DNA from: Pseudovibrio sp. Alg231-02
GTDB taxonomy: Bacteria > Pseudomonadota > Alphaproteobacteria > Rhizobiales > Stappiaceae
Assembly (NCBI RefSeq): GCF_900143565.1
Contig: NZ_FREX01000006.1
Span: forward strand, 187,753-251,752
Length of the DNA: 64,000 nucleotides
Reading direction: 5' to 3'
The translations under genes and the position numbers were made by a program. The number at the start of each line of letters is the position of its first letter. Position 1 is the stretch's first letter. Shown here piece by piece: positions 8,517 to 17,630 of this stretch. The notes beneath the pieces are model-generated. The model searched no databases and was not told where the DNA came from. It saw only the letters and a list, made by a program, of their open reading frames with translations.

Positions 8517-9620
8517 ATGAGTAAGGGGCAACTTCCTCGTTGGGTTGACTACGGTGTTTTACCGGCCCTCAACCTGCTCGCGGCATTTATCATCTCTGGC
8601 TTGGTCGTTGTAGTAATTGGCGAAGATCCATTCGAAGCCGTTAAATGGCTCGTTTGGGGTGCTTTGGGGTACGGTGAAGGCATCGGCTATACACTGTACT
8701 ACGCAACAAACTTTATCTTTACCGGTCTGGCTGTGGCTGTCGCCTTCCATGCTGGTCTGTTTAACATTGGTGGTGAAGGTCAGGCCTATGTCGGCGGTCT
8801 GGGTATCGCTCTGGTCTGCCTCGCCATGGACCGCTTTGTTCCATGGTGGGTGACGTTCCCATTCGCGATTATCGGTGGTGCTGTATTCGGTGCAGCCTGG
8901 GCATTCATTCCGGGTTACCTGCAGGCAAAACGCGGCTCTCACATCGTTATTACGACGATCATGTTCAACTTCATCGCATCCGCGTTGATGGTGTACCTGC
9001 TGTCTAACATCCTGATCCCTCAGGGCACGATGTCCCCATCCTCTCGTAACTTCGAGGCTGGCGGTCAGCTTCCACTGCTCAGAAACGTCTTCACAAGCTT
9101 CGACTTCGGTCAGTCTCCTGTGAACCTGGCGTTCTTCCTCGCTCTCGCTGTTTGCGTGGTGGTCTGGCTTCTGATCTGGCACACCAAGCTTGGCTATGAA
9201 ATCCGCAGCTTCGGTGCAAACCCGGATGCAGCAGCCTACGCTGGCATCTCCCCGGTGCGCATTACTGTTGTAACCATGCTGATTTCCGGTGCTCTTGCTG
9301 GTTTGATGGGCATCAACGTTGTGATGGGTGAGCAGACACGCTTGCTTCTCGACTTCGCAGGTGGTGCAGGCTTCGTTGGTATCGCGGTAGCGCTGATGGG
9401 ACGAGGGCATCCGATCGGGATTATTCTCGCCTCCATGCTCTTTGGCCTGCTCTATCAGGGCGGCGCAGAGCTGGCGTTCGAAATCCCAACAATCTCACGC
9501 GACATGATCGTGGTCATTCAGGCCCTGGTTATTCTCTTCGCTGGTGCTCTTGAGCATATGTTCCGCCCAGCAGTCGTAGCGTTCTTCGATCGCTTCTCAT
9601 CAAGCACAGCAGAAGCATAG
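8517..9620 (+). CDS. Nucleoside ABC transporter permease 1
   Basis: A 367-residue, very hydrophobic protein with roughly ten membrane-spanning stretches and the branched-chain/sugar permease landmarks FHAGLFNIGGEGQ (a conserved periplasmic loop) and FGANPDAAAYAGIS (the ATPase-coupling loop). The family is the inner-membrane permease of BMP-type nucleoside transporters (YufP/NupB-like). It follows the ATPase by 61 bases and precedes the partner permease by 10. The pair would form a heterodimeric channel in the inner membrane. Its length, longer than permease 2, is normal for the first subunit. Substrate is inferred from the downstream deo enzymes. Confidence 0.9.
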   Translation: MSKGQLPRWVDYGVLPALNLLAAFIISGLVVVVIGEDPFEAVKWLVWGALGYGEGIGYTLYYATNFIFTGLAVAVAFHAGLFNIGGEGQAYVGGLGIALVCLAMDRFVPWWVTFPFAIIGGAVFGAAWAFIPGYLQAKRGSHIVITTIMFNFIASALMVYLLSNILIPQGTMSPSSRNFEAGGQLPLLRNVFTSFDFGQSPVNLAFFLALAVCVVVWLLIWHTKLGYEIRSFGANPDAAAYAGISPVRITVVTMLISGALAGLMGINVVMGEQTRLLLDFAGGAGFVGIAVALMGRGHPIGIILASMLFGLLYQGGAELAFEIPTISRDMIVVIQALVILFAGALEHMFRPAVVAFFDRFSSSTAEA

Positions 9621-9630
9621 GGAGACGGAC

Positions 9631-10599
9631 ATGTTAGACACAATCATTCTCGTTCTCGACAGCACATTCCGCCTGTCAACTCCTCTTCTGTTTGCGTGCC
9701 TTGCTGGCCTGTTTTCAGAGCGTTCCGGTATCGTTGATATCGGTCTGGAAGGTAAAATCCTCGGCGCAGCTTTTGCTGCCGCTGCCGCAGCCTACGTCTT
9801 CCAAAGCCCGTGGATCGGTCTTCTGGCGGGTATCATGGTTTCCGTTATGCTGGCACTGGTGCACGGTTACGCATCTATCAGTCAGCGCGGCAACCAGGTG
9901 GTTTCCGGTGTGGCGATCAACTTCCTTGCAGCTGGTCTGACCGTATTGCTGGGTCAGGCATGGTTCTCTCAAGGTGGACGAACACCGGCTTTGTCTCCGG
10001 CAACCCGCTTTGAAAGCCTCACGCTGCCATTTGCCGACACTTTGGCAAACGTGCCTGTGCTGGGTCCGATCTATGCCAATCTGATCTCCGGTCACAACAT
10101 TCTGGTTTATGCATCTTTCGCTGCCGTACCGTTGACCTGGTGGATCATTTTCCGAACCCGCTTTGGTCTGCGTCTTCGCGCAGTAGGTGAGAACCCTTCC
10201 GCAGCTGACACAGCAGGTCTATCAGTAACACTGCTACGTTACCGTGCGACAATCATTTGTGGTATTCTCTGCGGGTTCTCTGGTGCTTACCTGTCTGTTG
10301 CTCAGGGCGCCGGATTTATTAAAGATATGAGTGCGGGCAAGGGCTTTATTGCTCTGGCAGCTCTTATCTTTGCAAAGTGGAAGCCAGTGAACGCCATGTT
10401 CACATGCCTTCTCTTTGGTTTCCTAGATGCATTGGCAATCCGTCTTCAGGGCCAGGAAATTCCTGGAATTGGTGAAGTGCCTGTTCAGGTCTTCCAGGCT
10501 CTGCCTTACGTGCTGACTGTGGTTCTTCTTGCCGGCTTTATCGGTCGCGCAATCCCACCGAAAGCATCTGGTATCCCATATGTTAAAGAGCGTACATAA
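9631..10599 (+). CDS. Nucleoside ABC transporter permease 2
   Basis: The 322-residue hydrophobic protein has about eight to ten membrane segments and the same landmarks as its partner: SERSGIVDIGLEGKI near the N-terminus and AVGENPSAADTAGLS as the coupling loop. This is the second permease (YufQ/NupC-like) of a BMP-type ABC importer. A GGAGACGG ribosome site lies in the 10-base gap after permease 1, and cdd begins 11 bases after its stop, so transporter and catabolic genes are almost certainly on one transcript. No unusual feature was noticed. Confidence 0.9.
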   Translation: MLDTIILVLDSTFRLSTPLLFACLAGLFSERSGIVDIGLEGKILGAAFAAAAAAYVFQSPWIGLLAGIMVSVMLALVHGYASISQRGNQVVSGVAINFLAAGLTVLLGQAWFSQGGRTPALSPATRFESLTLPFADTLANVPVLGPIYANLISGHNILVYASFAAVPLTWWIIFRTRFGLRLRAVGENPSAADTAGLSVTLLRYRATIICGILCGFSGAYLSVAQGAGFIKDMSAGKGFIALAALIFAKWKPVNAMFTCLLFGFLDALAIRLQGQEIPGIGEVPVQVFQALPYVLTVVLLAGFIGRAIPPKASGIPYVKERT

Positions 10600-10610
10600 G
10601 GACAATAATA

Positions 10611-11015
10611 ATGAGCGCATTTGACAAGCTTTTTGAAGAAGCAAAGGCGGCACGAGAAACCGCCTATGCGCCATACTCCAACTTCAAGGTGGGCGCTGCA
10701 TTGCTCACCTCTGATGGCAAAGTCGTCTCCGGGTGTAACGTCGAAAACGGCGCCTACCCGGAAGGCACCTGTGCTGAAGGCGGAGCAATCGCGGCAATGA
10801 TCCGCGGTGGCTCCACCAAGATCAATGAGGTTGTAGTGCTGGCAGACGCCGCGCTGTGCACACCATGCGGTGGGTGTCGTCAAAAACTTTCTGAATTTGC
10901 AAGCAACAAGCAGATCAAGATCCATGTAGCCAACCTCGAAGGTCTGCGTAAAACCTTCACCATGGAAGAACTGCTGCCTGCTGGCTTTGAATTGAATGAA
11001 CAGATTGAGGATTGA
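10611..11015 (+). CDS. cdd: Cytidine deaminase
   Basis: A 134-residue protein of the small tetrameric cytidine deaminase type. The zinc site is visible: Cys54-Ala-Glu56 (catalytic Glu) and the PCGGC pair Cys86 and Cys89. It converts cytidine and deoxycytidine to uridine and deoxyuridine in the cytoplasm. The usual CAER is CAEG here, so the Arg that follows the catalytic Glu in many relatives is missing; this may be a natural variant of the alphaproteobacterial enzymes. It follows the permease by 11 bases with AAGGAC upstream and sits ahead of the phosphorolytic genes, matching a role directly after uptake. Confidence 0.95.
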   Translation: MSAFDKLFEEAKAARETAYAPYSNFKVGAALLTSDGKVVSGCNVENGAYPEGTCAEGGAIAAMIRGGSTKINEVVVLADAALCTPCGGCRQKLSEFASNKQIKIHVANLEGLRKTFTMEELLPAGFELNEQIED

Positions 11016-11017
11016 TT

Positions 11018-11824
11018 ATGAGCGGATTTGGTAAGGAATCAGCGGAAATTGTACGCGCTGCTCGCCCAGGTGATTATAAAGTTGGGATGATCCTCGGTTC
11101 TGGTCTGGGTTCACTGGCTGACGAAGTGGAAGACGCGGTTCGTGTGTCTTACAACCGTCTCACCGGTTTCCCTGTCTCTTCTGTTACCGCGCACGCAAGT
11201 GAGCTGGTTGCAGGCACTCTGGAAGGTGTCCCGGTTGTTATTCTGTCCGGTCGTGCACACTACTATGAGAGCGGCAACCCATCCGTGATGCGCACGCCGC
11301 TTGAGACCCTCAAAGCACTTGGCTGTGACACAATCGTTGCAACCAACGCTGCAGGCTCCCTGCGTGAAAATATCAAGCCGGGTTCTCCAATGCTGATCAA
11401 TGACCACATCAACTGGTCTGGTCTGAACCCGCTCATCGGCGAAGAAGACGAGAGCCGTTTCCTCGATCTTTCCGCCGCATACGACCCAGAGCTTCGTGAG
11501 CAGCTCAAAAAAGCAGCTGCTGAAACTGGTGAAGACCTCGAAGAGGGCGTCTACATGTGGTTCTCCGGCCCGTCTTTCGAGACTCCGGCAGAAATTCGCA
11601 TGTCTCAGGTGCTCGGTGCTGATGCCGTTGGCATGTCCACCGTACCGGAAGTGATTATGTCTCGCTTCCTCGGCATGCGCGTCGCAGCAATCTCCACCAT
11701 CACCAATATGGGAGCTGGCCTACAAGCCCACGGCCTCTCTCATGATGAAACCAAGGAAATGGCCCCGCTTGGAGCGGCCAAGATCAAAAAGATTTTGCGT
11801 GCCTTCCTCAAAAACATGGCTTGA
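11018..11824 (+). CDS. Purine-nucleoside phosphorylase (trimeric type)
   Basis: 268 residues from the ATG at 11018 (GAGG upstream). The phosphate loop GSGLGSLADEV, GRAHYYE, NAAGSL, the base-binding segment SGPSFETPAEIR and VGMSTVPEVIMSR, and ITNMGAG are the hallmarks of the PunA/XapA-like trimeric family rather than hexameric DeoD. It splits purine (deoxy)nucleosides with phosphate to base plus (deoxy)ribose 1-phosphate, the substrate of DeoB four genes on. The start lies three bases past the cdd stop, indicating translational coupling. The precise choice of inosine, guanosine or xanthosine cannot be read from sequence. Confidence 0.93.
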   Translation: MSGFGKESAEIVRAARPGDYKVGMILGSGLGSLADEVEDAVRVSYNRLTGFPVSSVTAHASELVAGTLEGVPVVILSGRAHYYESGNPSVMRTPLETLKALGCDTIVATNAAGSLRENIKPGSPMLINDHINWSGLNPLIGEEDESRFLDLSAAYDPELREQLKKAAAETGEDLEEGVYMWFSGPSFETPAEIRMSQVLGADAVGMSTVPEVIMSRFLGMRVAAISTITNMGAGLQAHGLSHDETKEMAPLGAAKIKKILRAFLKNMA

Positions 11825-11838
11825 AGGAAACTGGCAAA

Positions 11839-12618
11839 ATGACCGAAGCATCAACAAAAGAAATAGCAAAGCGTGCTCTAGGACTTATCGATCTAACCAA
11901 CCTGAATGATGACTGCACTGCAGAAGATGTAGCAGCACTTATTGAGCGCTCAACTACACCTTACGGTCACACCGCAGCCATCTGCATCTGGCCTCGCTTT
12001 GTAAAGCAGGCTGCTGAGCTTCTGAAGAACTCTCCAGTTCGCATCGCGACTGTTGTGAACTTCCCTGCTGGTGGTGAAGACACTGCAGCAGTGATTGAAG
12101 AAACCAAAAAGGCTGTTGCTGACGGCGCGGACGAAGTTGATCTCGTCATGCCATATCGCGCATTCGCAGAAGGCCGTCGTGGTTTCGCTGAAGATCAGAT
12201 CAAACAGGTTCGTGGCGCAATTCCTGCTCCAGCACAGCTCAAGGTTATCCTTGAAACCGGCGAGCTGAAGGATCCTCGTTTGATCCACCTGGCTTCTGAA
12301 ATTGCAATTGCACAGGGCGCAGACTTCATCAAAACCTCAACAGGTAAAGTGGAAGTCAACGCAACTCTCGAAGCTGCGGAAATCATGCTCAACGTGCTGC
12401 GTGAAACTTCCAAGGAAGATCACCGCGTTGTTGGCTTCAAGCCAGCTGGTGGTGTGCGCACTGTAGAAGAAGCAGCTGAATACCTGAAACTGGCTGACGA
12501 CTTGATGGGCAGCAACTGGGTATCCTCAGCAACGTTCCGTTTCGGCGCAAGTGGCCTGCTTGATGCAGTGCTTGCTGGCATCGAAGGCCGTGATAACGAC
12601 ACTAAAGAGACCTACTGA
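11839..12618 (+). CDS. deoC: Deoxyribose-phosphate aldolase
   Basis: 259 residues from the ATG at 11839, exactly the length of the Escherichia coli enzyme, with AAGGAAA upstream. Motifs include [11 protein letters not shown] near the N-terminus, [28 protein letters not shown] and the Schiff-base lysine segment FIKTSTGKV, followed by [11 protein letters not shown]. The enzyme cleaves deoxyribose 5-phosphate to acetaldehyde and glyceraldehyde 3-phosphate. It begins 14 bases after the PNP stop and ends one base before deoA, so it is in the middle of the operon. An upstream in-frame TTG at 11821 would add six residues but has no ribosome site. Confidence 0.96.
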   Translation: MTEASTKEIAKRALGLIDLTNLNDDCTAEDVAALIERSTTPYGHTAAICIWPRFVKQAAELLKNSPVRIATVVNFPAGGEDTAAVIEETKKAVADGADEVDLVMPYRAFAEGRRGFAEDQIKQVRGAIPAPAQLKVILETGELKDPRLIHLASEIAIAQGADFIKTSTGKVEVNATLEAAEIMLNVLRETSKEDHRVVGFKPAGGVRTVEEAAEYLKLADDLMGSNWVSSATFRFGASGLLDAVLAGIEGRDNDTKETY

Positions 12619-12619
12619 T

Positions 12620-13936
12620 ATGCTTCCTCAAGAAATCGTTCGTAAGAAACGTGAAGGCGAAGTCCTGACAGCTGAAGAAATTCAGTTCTTTGTAAAGGGC
12701 ATCACTGATAACAGCGTAACCGAAGGACAGGTTGCTGCTCTGGCAATGGCCGTGTTCTTCCAGGGTCTCAGTGTTGACGAGCGTGTTGCACTGACACTCG
12801 GCATGCGTGACAGCGGTGACGTTCTCGACTGGTCCGACATCGGCGCACCAATCGTTGACAAGCACTCCACGGGTGGTGTTGGCGACAACGTTTCCCTGAT
12901 GCTTGCGCCTGCACTTGCTGCAAACGGTGCTGCTGTTCCAATGATCTCCGGTCGCGGTCTCGGCCACACCGGCGGTACTCTGGACAAGCTGGAAACCATT
13001 CCGGGCTATTCCGCAAAACCATCCAACGAACTGTTCCGCAAGGTTGTTCGTGAAGTTGGTTGTGCGATCATCGGCCAGACTGGTGACCTCGCACCTGCTG
13101 ACAAGCGCTTCTACGGTATTCGTGACGTGACCGCGACTGTTGAGAGCATTGATCTCATCACCGCGTCCATCCTGTCCAAGAAGCTGGCGGCTGGCCTTGA
13201 AACTCTGGTTCTCGACGTTAAGTGGGGCACCGGCGCATTCATGGCGAACTACGAAGACGCGAAAGCTCTGGCTGAAAGCCTCGTTCTTGTTGCAAACGGT
13301 GCAGGTCTTAAAACCACCGCATTGCTCACAGATATGAACGAGTCTCTGGCATCTGCAGCTGGTAACGCGATCGAAGTTCAGAACGCTGTAGACTTCCTGA
13401 AAGGCACCCACGTTGACAATCGTCTGTGGGATGTGACCGTTGCAATTGGTGCAGAAGGTCTTGCCAACTCAGGTCTTGCTGATAGCGTTGATGACGGTAA
13501 GAAGAAGATGGAAGAAGCCTTCACCTCTGGTAAGGCAGCTGAACTCTTCGGCAAGATGGTCGGCGAACTCGGCGGTCCAAACGACTTCATGGAGAAGCCG
13601 GAAGCATACCTTGCAAAGGCTCCGATCCAGCGCGCAATTCATGTACCAGAAGCATCTTTGGTGACTGGTGTTGATGCACGTGCAGTTGGTCTCGCAGTTG
13701 TTGAACTTGGTGGTGGTCGTCGTGCCGCAGCGGACGAAATCGATCCTGCTGTTGGTCTCACAGACATCGCTGGTGTTGGCACGTCCGTAGACAGCGAAAC
13801 TCCAATCGCCGTCATCCACGCACACACCGAAGATCAGGTAGAGCGTGCAGAGAAAGTTCTGCGTGACGCTTACACCTTTGGTTCTGCGGCGGACGTTAAA
13901 GAGTTCGACACAATCCGTGACCGTATTGCGCCTTAA
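12620..13936 (+). CDS. deoA: Thymidine phosphorylase
   Basis: 438 residues from the ATG at 12620. The family signature is clear: [17 protein letters not shown] with [16 protein letters not shown] gives the phosphate site, and [16 protein letters not shown] the pyrimidine-phosphorylase signature. It splits thymidine and deoxyuridine to base plus deoxyribose 1-phosphate. Uracil released here could be taken up by the upp product encoded 5 kb downstream. The gene begins one base after the deoC stop, so translation is probably coupled. Frames reaching further upstream overlap deoC and lack family similarity, so I did not use them. Confidence 0.96.
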   Translation: MLPQEIVRKKREGEVLTAEEIQFFVKGITDNSVTEGQVAALAMAVFFQGLSVDERVALTLGMRDSGDVLDWSDIGAPIVDKHSTGGVGDNVSLMLAPALAANGAAVPMISGRGLGHTGGTLDKLETIPGYSAKPSNELFRKVVREVGCAIIGQTGDLAPADKRFYGIRDVTATVESIDLITASILSKKLAAGLETLVLDVKWGTGAFMANYEDAKALAESLVLVANGAGLKTTALLTDMNESLASAAGNAIEVQNAVDFLKGTHVDNRLWDVTVAIGAEGLANSGLADSVDDGKKKMEEAFTSGKAAELFGKMVGELGGPNDFMEKPEAYLAKAPIQRAIHVPEASLVTGVDARAVGLAVVELGGGRRAAADEIDPAVGLTDIAGVGTSVDSETPIAVIHAHTEDQVERAEKVLRDAYTFGSAADVKEFDTIRDRIAP

Positions 13937-14035
13937 TCTGCGCAGCAATAATTAACTGGCAGGACAGCCTCTCACCTCTTTTGAGCAGACAATTATCTGA
14001 TTGAGAGCTGTCCTCCAAAAACTAAGGAAACGCGA

Positions 14036-15256
14036 ATGCCACGCGCAATTATGTGTGTACTCGACAGCTTCGGTATCGGCGCAGCCGACGATGCTGACAA
14101 GTTTGGCGATGTCGGCTCCGACACCCTTGGTCACATTGCCGATGCATGTGCAGAAGGTAAAGGCGATAAAGAAGGTCTGCGCAGCGGTCCTCTCTCCTTG
14201 CCAAACATGGATCGTCTTGGACTGGGTGCTGCCGCTCGTGCATCCACTGGTAAAGACATTAAAGGCCTGGATTTCTCCGGCACGCCAGAATCCCATTGGG
14301 GTTTTGCTGCTGAAGTTTCCAACGGCAAAGACACACCATCCGGTCACTGGGAAATTGCTGGCGTACCAGTCACATTCGACTGGGGCTACTTCCCGGATGA
14401 GAACCCGTCATTCCCTGCTGAGTTGATCGAAAAGATCATCGAAGTTGGTGAACTGCCGGGCGTTCTGTGTCTGACGCACGGTTCTGGCACTGTTGTCATC
14501 GAGGAATTCGGTGAAGAGCACGTCAAAACCGGCAAGCCAATCATCTACACCTCTGCTGACAGTGTTCTTCAGATCGCTGCCCACGAAGAGAGCTTTGGCC
14601 TTGAGCGCCTGCTGGATCTCTGCGTGAAATGCCGCACGCTGGTAGACGAATACAACATCGGTCGTGTGATTGCCCGCCCGTTTGAGGGTTCTGCTGAAGC
14701 TGGCTTCGAGCGGACTTCAAACCGTCGCGACTACTCTGTTCTGCCACCAGCTCCAACTGTTCTGGATCGTCTGGAAGATGCTGGCCGTCAGGTGATTGCA
14801 GTCGGTAAGATCTCTGACATCTACGCAGCACAGGGCATCACCAAACTGCTGAAGGGTGCTGGCAACGATCAGCTCTTTGACCGCACGTTGGAAGCAATGG
14901 ATCTGGCGAAAGACGGAGACCTTGTGTTCTCCAACTTCGTTGACTTCGACATGCTCTACGGCCACCGCCGTGACGTGCCGGGTTATGCCGCAGCTCTGGA
15001 ACACTTCGACAAGCGCCTGCCAGAGATGATCGAAAAGATGAACGACGGCGACCTGCTCATTCTGACTGCCGACCACGGTTGTGACCCAACCTGGAAAGGC
15101 ACAGATCATACACGTGAGCATGTTCCTGTACTGGCTCTGGTGAAAGGCGAGAAGGGTTCCAACATCGGAAAACGCCCGACTTTCGCTGATATGGGCGAGT
15201 CCGTTGCCAAACATCTTGGAATTTCAGCTGGCGAAAACGGAAATAGTTTTCTGTAG
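14036..15256 (+). CDS. deoB: Phosphopentomutase
   Basis: The 406-residue protein is an alkaline-phosphatase-superfamily metalloenzyme. Visible motifs are VLDSFGIGA (first metal Asp), the [12 protein letters not shown] segment carrying the phosphorylated Thr, [12 protein letters not shown], and the metal-binding [10 protein letters not shown] and DHTREHVP near the C-terminus. It interconverts (deoxy)ribose 1- and 5-phosphate, linking the phosphorylases to DeoC. It lies 99 bases after deoA, the largest gap among the catabolic genes, with AAGGAAA upstream of the ATG. A strong terminator hairpin follows at 15281-15308, so the core transcript probably ends here. Confidence 0.96.
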   Translation: MPRAIMCVLDSFGIGAADDADKFGDVGSDTLGHIADACAEGKGDKEGLRSGPLSLPNMDRLGLGAAARASTGKDIKGLDFSGTPESHWGFAAEVSNGKDTPSGHWEIAGVPVTFDWGYFPDENPSFPAELIEKIIEVGELPGVLCLTHGSGTVVIEEFGEEHVKTGKPIIYTSADSVLQIAAHEESFGLERLLDLCVKCRTLVDEYNIGRVIARPFEGSAEAGFERTSNRRDYSVLPPAPTVLDRLEDAGRQVIAVGKISDIYAAQGITKLLKGAGNDQLFDRTLEAMDLAKDGDLVFSNFVDFDMLYGHRRDVPGYAAALEHFDKRLPEMIEKMNDGDLLILTADHGCDPTWKGTDHTREHVPVLALVKGEKGSNIGKRPTFADMGESVAKHLGISAGENGNSFL

Positions 15257-15280
15257 ATCCAGTAGGAAATTTTGAAAATA

Positions 15281-15308
15281 AGCCGGGCAAGCATTGTTTG
15301 CCCGGTTT
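15281..15308 (+). terminator. Terminator after deoB
   Basis: Arms AGCCGGGCAA (15281-15290) and TTGCCCGGTT (15298-15307) form a 10-bp stem with one wobble and a 7-base loop, ending in TTT. It lies 25 bases past the deoB stop and probably separates the deo genes from the dioxygenase-add pair. Confidence 0.75.
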
Positions 15309-15364
15309 AGTGTACCGCGATATATTTCTGAATTGCCTATGATTTGCAATTGTTAGAGTGCGTT

Positions 15365-15390
15365 CCGTTTGTTTGGACACAATCAAACGG
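15365..15390. repeat. Inverted repeat in the deoB-dioxygenase spacer
   Basis: Perfect 7-bp arms CCGTTTG (15365-15371) and CAAACGG (15384-15390) are separated by 12 bases. It could be an operator for the downstream dioxygenase-add pair or part of the intergenic repeat that follows at 15417. No T-run follows. Confidence 0.35.
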
Positions 15391-15416
15391 CAAGAATTCA
15401 CTCCAATAAAAATGTT

Positions 15417-15456
15417 AGAGCATGATGCGTGACTTTAAAGGAACGCGGCATGCTCT
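15417..15456. repeat. Rhizobial-type palindromic intergenic element
   Basis: A nested palindrome: outer AGAGCATG/CATGCTCT (15417-15424, 15449-15456) and inner GCGT/ACGC (15427-15430, 15442-15445) around a 11-base loop. The AGAGCATG...CATGCTCT ends resemble small palindromic repeats widespread in rhizobial genomes and the element at 2877-2915. It sits 50 bases before the dioxygenase start. Confidence 0.6.
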
Positions 15457-15506
15457 GAGGATGCTGGGAGAGGCATCCGTCGTGTTACATGAGAGGGGAA
15501 TGCAGC

Positions 15507-16382
15507 ATGCAGGCTCGCACGTTTACTGCACAGCAAGATGGAAGCTTAACGCCTGAGATGAAGCAGGCGTTTGAAGAGGACGGCTTCCTCGTTCTTGAAG
15601 GATTTGCATCGCCGGAAGAGTGCGATCAGTTGAAAGCACGCATGGCTCACCTGATTGACGAGTTTGACCCGTCAACAGTCGCGTCCGTGTTTGAAACCAA
15701 TGCGCAAACGCATGCGAAGGACGCTTATTTCCGTGAAAGCGGTGATAAAATCCGTTTCTTCTTCGAGGCAGAAGCATTTGACGAAAATGGTGCTCTGACC
15801 AAAGACAAACATCAGGCACTGAACAAAGTCGGCCATGCCCTGCATGACTATGACCCTGTGTTTGAACAGTTTTCACGCTCCCCGAAAATGGAACGCGTGG
15901 CCAAAGATATCGGACTGACAGAGCCACTGCTTGCTCAGTCCATGTACATCTTCAAACCGCCTCACATCGGCGGAGAAGTAAACAACCATCAGGACTCCAC
16001 ATTCCTACACACAGCGCCGTTGACCTGCACAGGCTTCTGGTTCGCTTTGGAAGATGCGGATGAGACCAACGGTGGTTTGTATGGCGTTCCAGGTGGTCAT
16101 CAAGGACCGCTTCGCAAACGCTTCCATTACAACGGCGAGGGCCTTGTGATGGAGACCTTAGACGAAACCCCACTCGAAAAATCTGCAGATGATGCGGCGC
16201 CACTTGTTGCCCCCAAAGGGACCCTTGTTATCCTTCACGGACTTGTGCCGCACAAATCTGCTCCGAACCGCTCTGATAAGTCCCGTCATGCCTATGCTGT
16301 ACATATGGTAGACGGAACCGCAAAATGGTCGGATGACAACTGGATTACTCGGGCTAAAGACAAGCCAATGCACGGATTTTAA
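15507..16382 (+). CDS. Phytanoyl-CoA-dioxygenase family protein, PHYHD1-like
   Basis: 291 residues from the ATG at 15507, chosen because GAGGGGA lies seven bases upstream. It is a predicted Fe(II)/2-oxoglutarate oxygenase: the iron triad is visible as His161-Gln-Asp163 (NNHQDSTF) and His249 (LVPHKSAPNRS), with Arg260 placed to bind 2-oxoglutarate. SMYIFKPPHIGGE and the LEDADETNGGLY loop resemble animal PHYHD1 more than fatty-acyl-CoA hydroxylases. It ends three bases before adenosine deaminase, so the two are co-translated in a nucleoside-salvage setting. I infer a nucleoside- or base-related substrate, but none is shown by the sequence. Confidence 0.85.
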   Translation: MQARTFTAQQDGSLTPEMKQAFEEDGFLVLEGFASPEECDQLKARMAHLIDEFDPSTVASVFETNAQTHAKDAYFRESGDKIRFFFEAEAFDENGALTKDKHQALNKVGHALHDYDPVFEQFSRSPKMERVAKDIGLTEPLLAQSMYIFKPPHIGGEVNNHQDSTFLHTAPLTCTGFWFALEDADETNGGLYGVPGGHQGPLRKRFHYNGEGLVMETLDETPLEKSADDAAPLVAPKGTLVILHGLVPHKSAPNRSDKSRHAYAVHMVDGTAKWSDDNWITRAKDKPMHGF

Positions 16383-16385
16383 GAA

Positions 16386-17387
16386 ATGAGACCAAAGCAG
16401 AACGTGGTGCCACGTGCCGAACTGCACTGCCACATTGAAGGTGCAGCACCTCCAACGCTCGTAAGAAAGCTGGCTCAACGCTATGATGTAGATCTGGGTG
16501 ATCTGTTCGACACCAACGGAGCCTACAGCTGGCATGACTTTACCACCTTTATTCAGCAGTACGATGTTGCAGCATCTCTGTTCCGCCGCCCGGGCGACTA
16601 CGCAGAACTGGCTGAAACCTACTACAAGATGCTGGCAGCTGAAGGTGTGATCTATGCGGAGGTGTTTATCTCTCCCGATCATGCAATCAAAGCAGGCCTG
16701 AGCTACAATTCCTATCTGGAAGGCCTTATAGCCGGTCTGGAACGCGCGAAAGCAGACACAGGCATCGAAGGCCGTCTGGTTCCACTCGGCGTGCGTCATG
16801 AAGGCGCTGAGTCCGTTGAAGGCGCAGTTAAAGCTGTCATCGACAACCCACACCCAATGGTAACAGGTTTCGGTCTGGCTGGTGACGAGCGCATTGGCCC
16901 GGCAAAGGACTTTGAAAAAGCCTTCGCTATGGCCCGTGAAGCTGGTCTCGGCCTCACAGCCCATGCTGGTGAGTTCGGCGGTGCTGAAAGCGTGCGTGAT
17001 GCACTGGATTACCTGAAGATCACCCGTATTGGTCACGGTGTGCGTGCCGTAGAAGACGACGCGCTGGTCCAGCGTCTGGTGGATGAGGAAATTACCCTTG
17101 AGGTGTGCCCACATTCCAACATTGCGCTCGGTGTCTACTCAAACCTGCGCTTCCACCCGGTAAACATGCTGCGTCAGGCAGGTGTACGTATCACCCTAAA
17201 TTCCGATGATCCGCCATTCTTCCACACAACGCTTGGCCACGAGTATGTTGAAACATCTCGTGTGTTTGGCTGGACGCGTGACATCCAGAAATCCATCACA
17301 AAGAATGCGCTGGAAGCGGCGTTTGTTGATGAGGAAACCCGTGCTGTTCTTCTAAAGCGTTTGGACACTTTAACTGAAGAAGCATGA
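16386..17387 (+). CDS. add: Adenosine deaminase
   Basis: The 333-residue protein has all visible metal and catalytic residues of the family: His14 and His16 (ELHCHIEG), His193 and Glu196 (HAGEFG), His217 (RIGHGVR) and the Asp274-Asp275 pair (NSDDPPFF). It deaminates adenosine and deoxyadenosine to (deoxy)inosine, which the upstream PNP can then phosphorolyse. It begins three bases after the dioxygenase stop, which implies translational coupling. The related adenine deaminases share this fold. The ELHCHIEG form and the nucleoside context favour adenosine, but substrate is not certain from sequence alone. A strong terminator-like hairpin follows. Confidence 0.9.
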   Translation: MRPKQNVVPRAELHCHIEGAAPPTLVRKLAQRYDVDLGDLFDTNGAYSWHDFTTFIQQYDVAASLFRRPGDYAELAETYYKMLAAEGVIYAEVFISPDHAIKAGLSYNSYLEGLIAGLERAKADTGIEGRLVPLGVRHEGAESVEGAVKAVIDNPHPMVTGFGLAGDERIGPAKDFEKAFAMAREAGLGLTAHAGEFGGAESVRDALDYLKITRIGHGVRAVEDDALVQRLVDEEITLEVCPHSNIALGVYSNLRFHPVNMLRQAGVRITLNSDDPPFFHTTLGHEYVETSRVFGWTRDIQKSITKNALEAAFVDEETRAVLLKRLDTLTEEA

Positions 17388-17473
17388 GTTTTTGCTTGAG
17401 TTGAGTGTGCATAAGCAGGAAAACTGGCATAGCCGGGTTTCTTATGCTCAAAACCTCAGAGCATAGATTGCAA

Positions 17474-17507
17474 AAAGCCCGTACCTTCATAAAAAGGTGC
17501 GGGCTTT
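17474..17507 (+). terminator. Terminator after add
   Basis: Arms AAAGCCCGTACCTT (17474-17487) and AAGGTGCGGGCTTT (17494-17507) pair over 14 bp with one wobble around a 6-base loop. The A-rich left flank and T-rich right end make it potentially bidirectional. It lies about 90 bases beyond the add stop. Confidence 0.8.
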
Positions 17508-17630
17508 ATAGCGTAGATCACTGGGGCATTTTAAGCTTCGGGGCAGACGTTGCATAAGGCCCACTCCGGCAAACCAGAAATACGAGTGCTTTACAGGCCT
17601 CACCAGGCAAAACGATAGGAACCGACGAAG

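Noticed and set aside
8559-9410. Open frame of 283 codons antisense to transporter permease 1
   Set aside because: It overlaps a clear membrane permease on the other strand, is rich in His, Gln and Cys, and shows no recognised domain.
12602-13411. Open frame of 269 codons antisense to deoA
   Set aside because: deoA is certain on the plus strand; the antisense frame has no motif and an unusual Cys/Val-rich composition.
16158-17114. Open frame of 318 codons antisense to add
   Set aside because: It is the shadow of add and the dioxygenase; no family pattern is seen and it spans two real genes.
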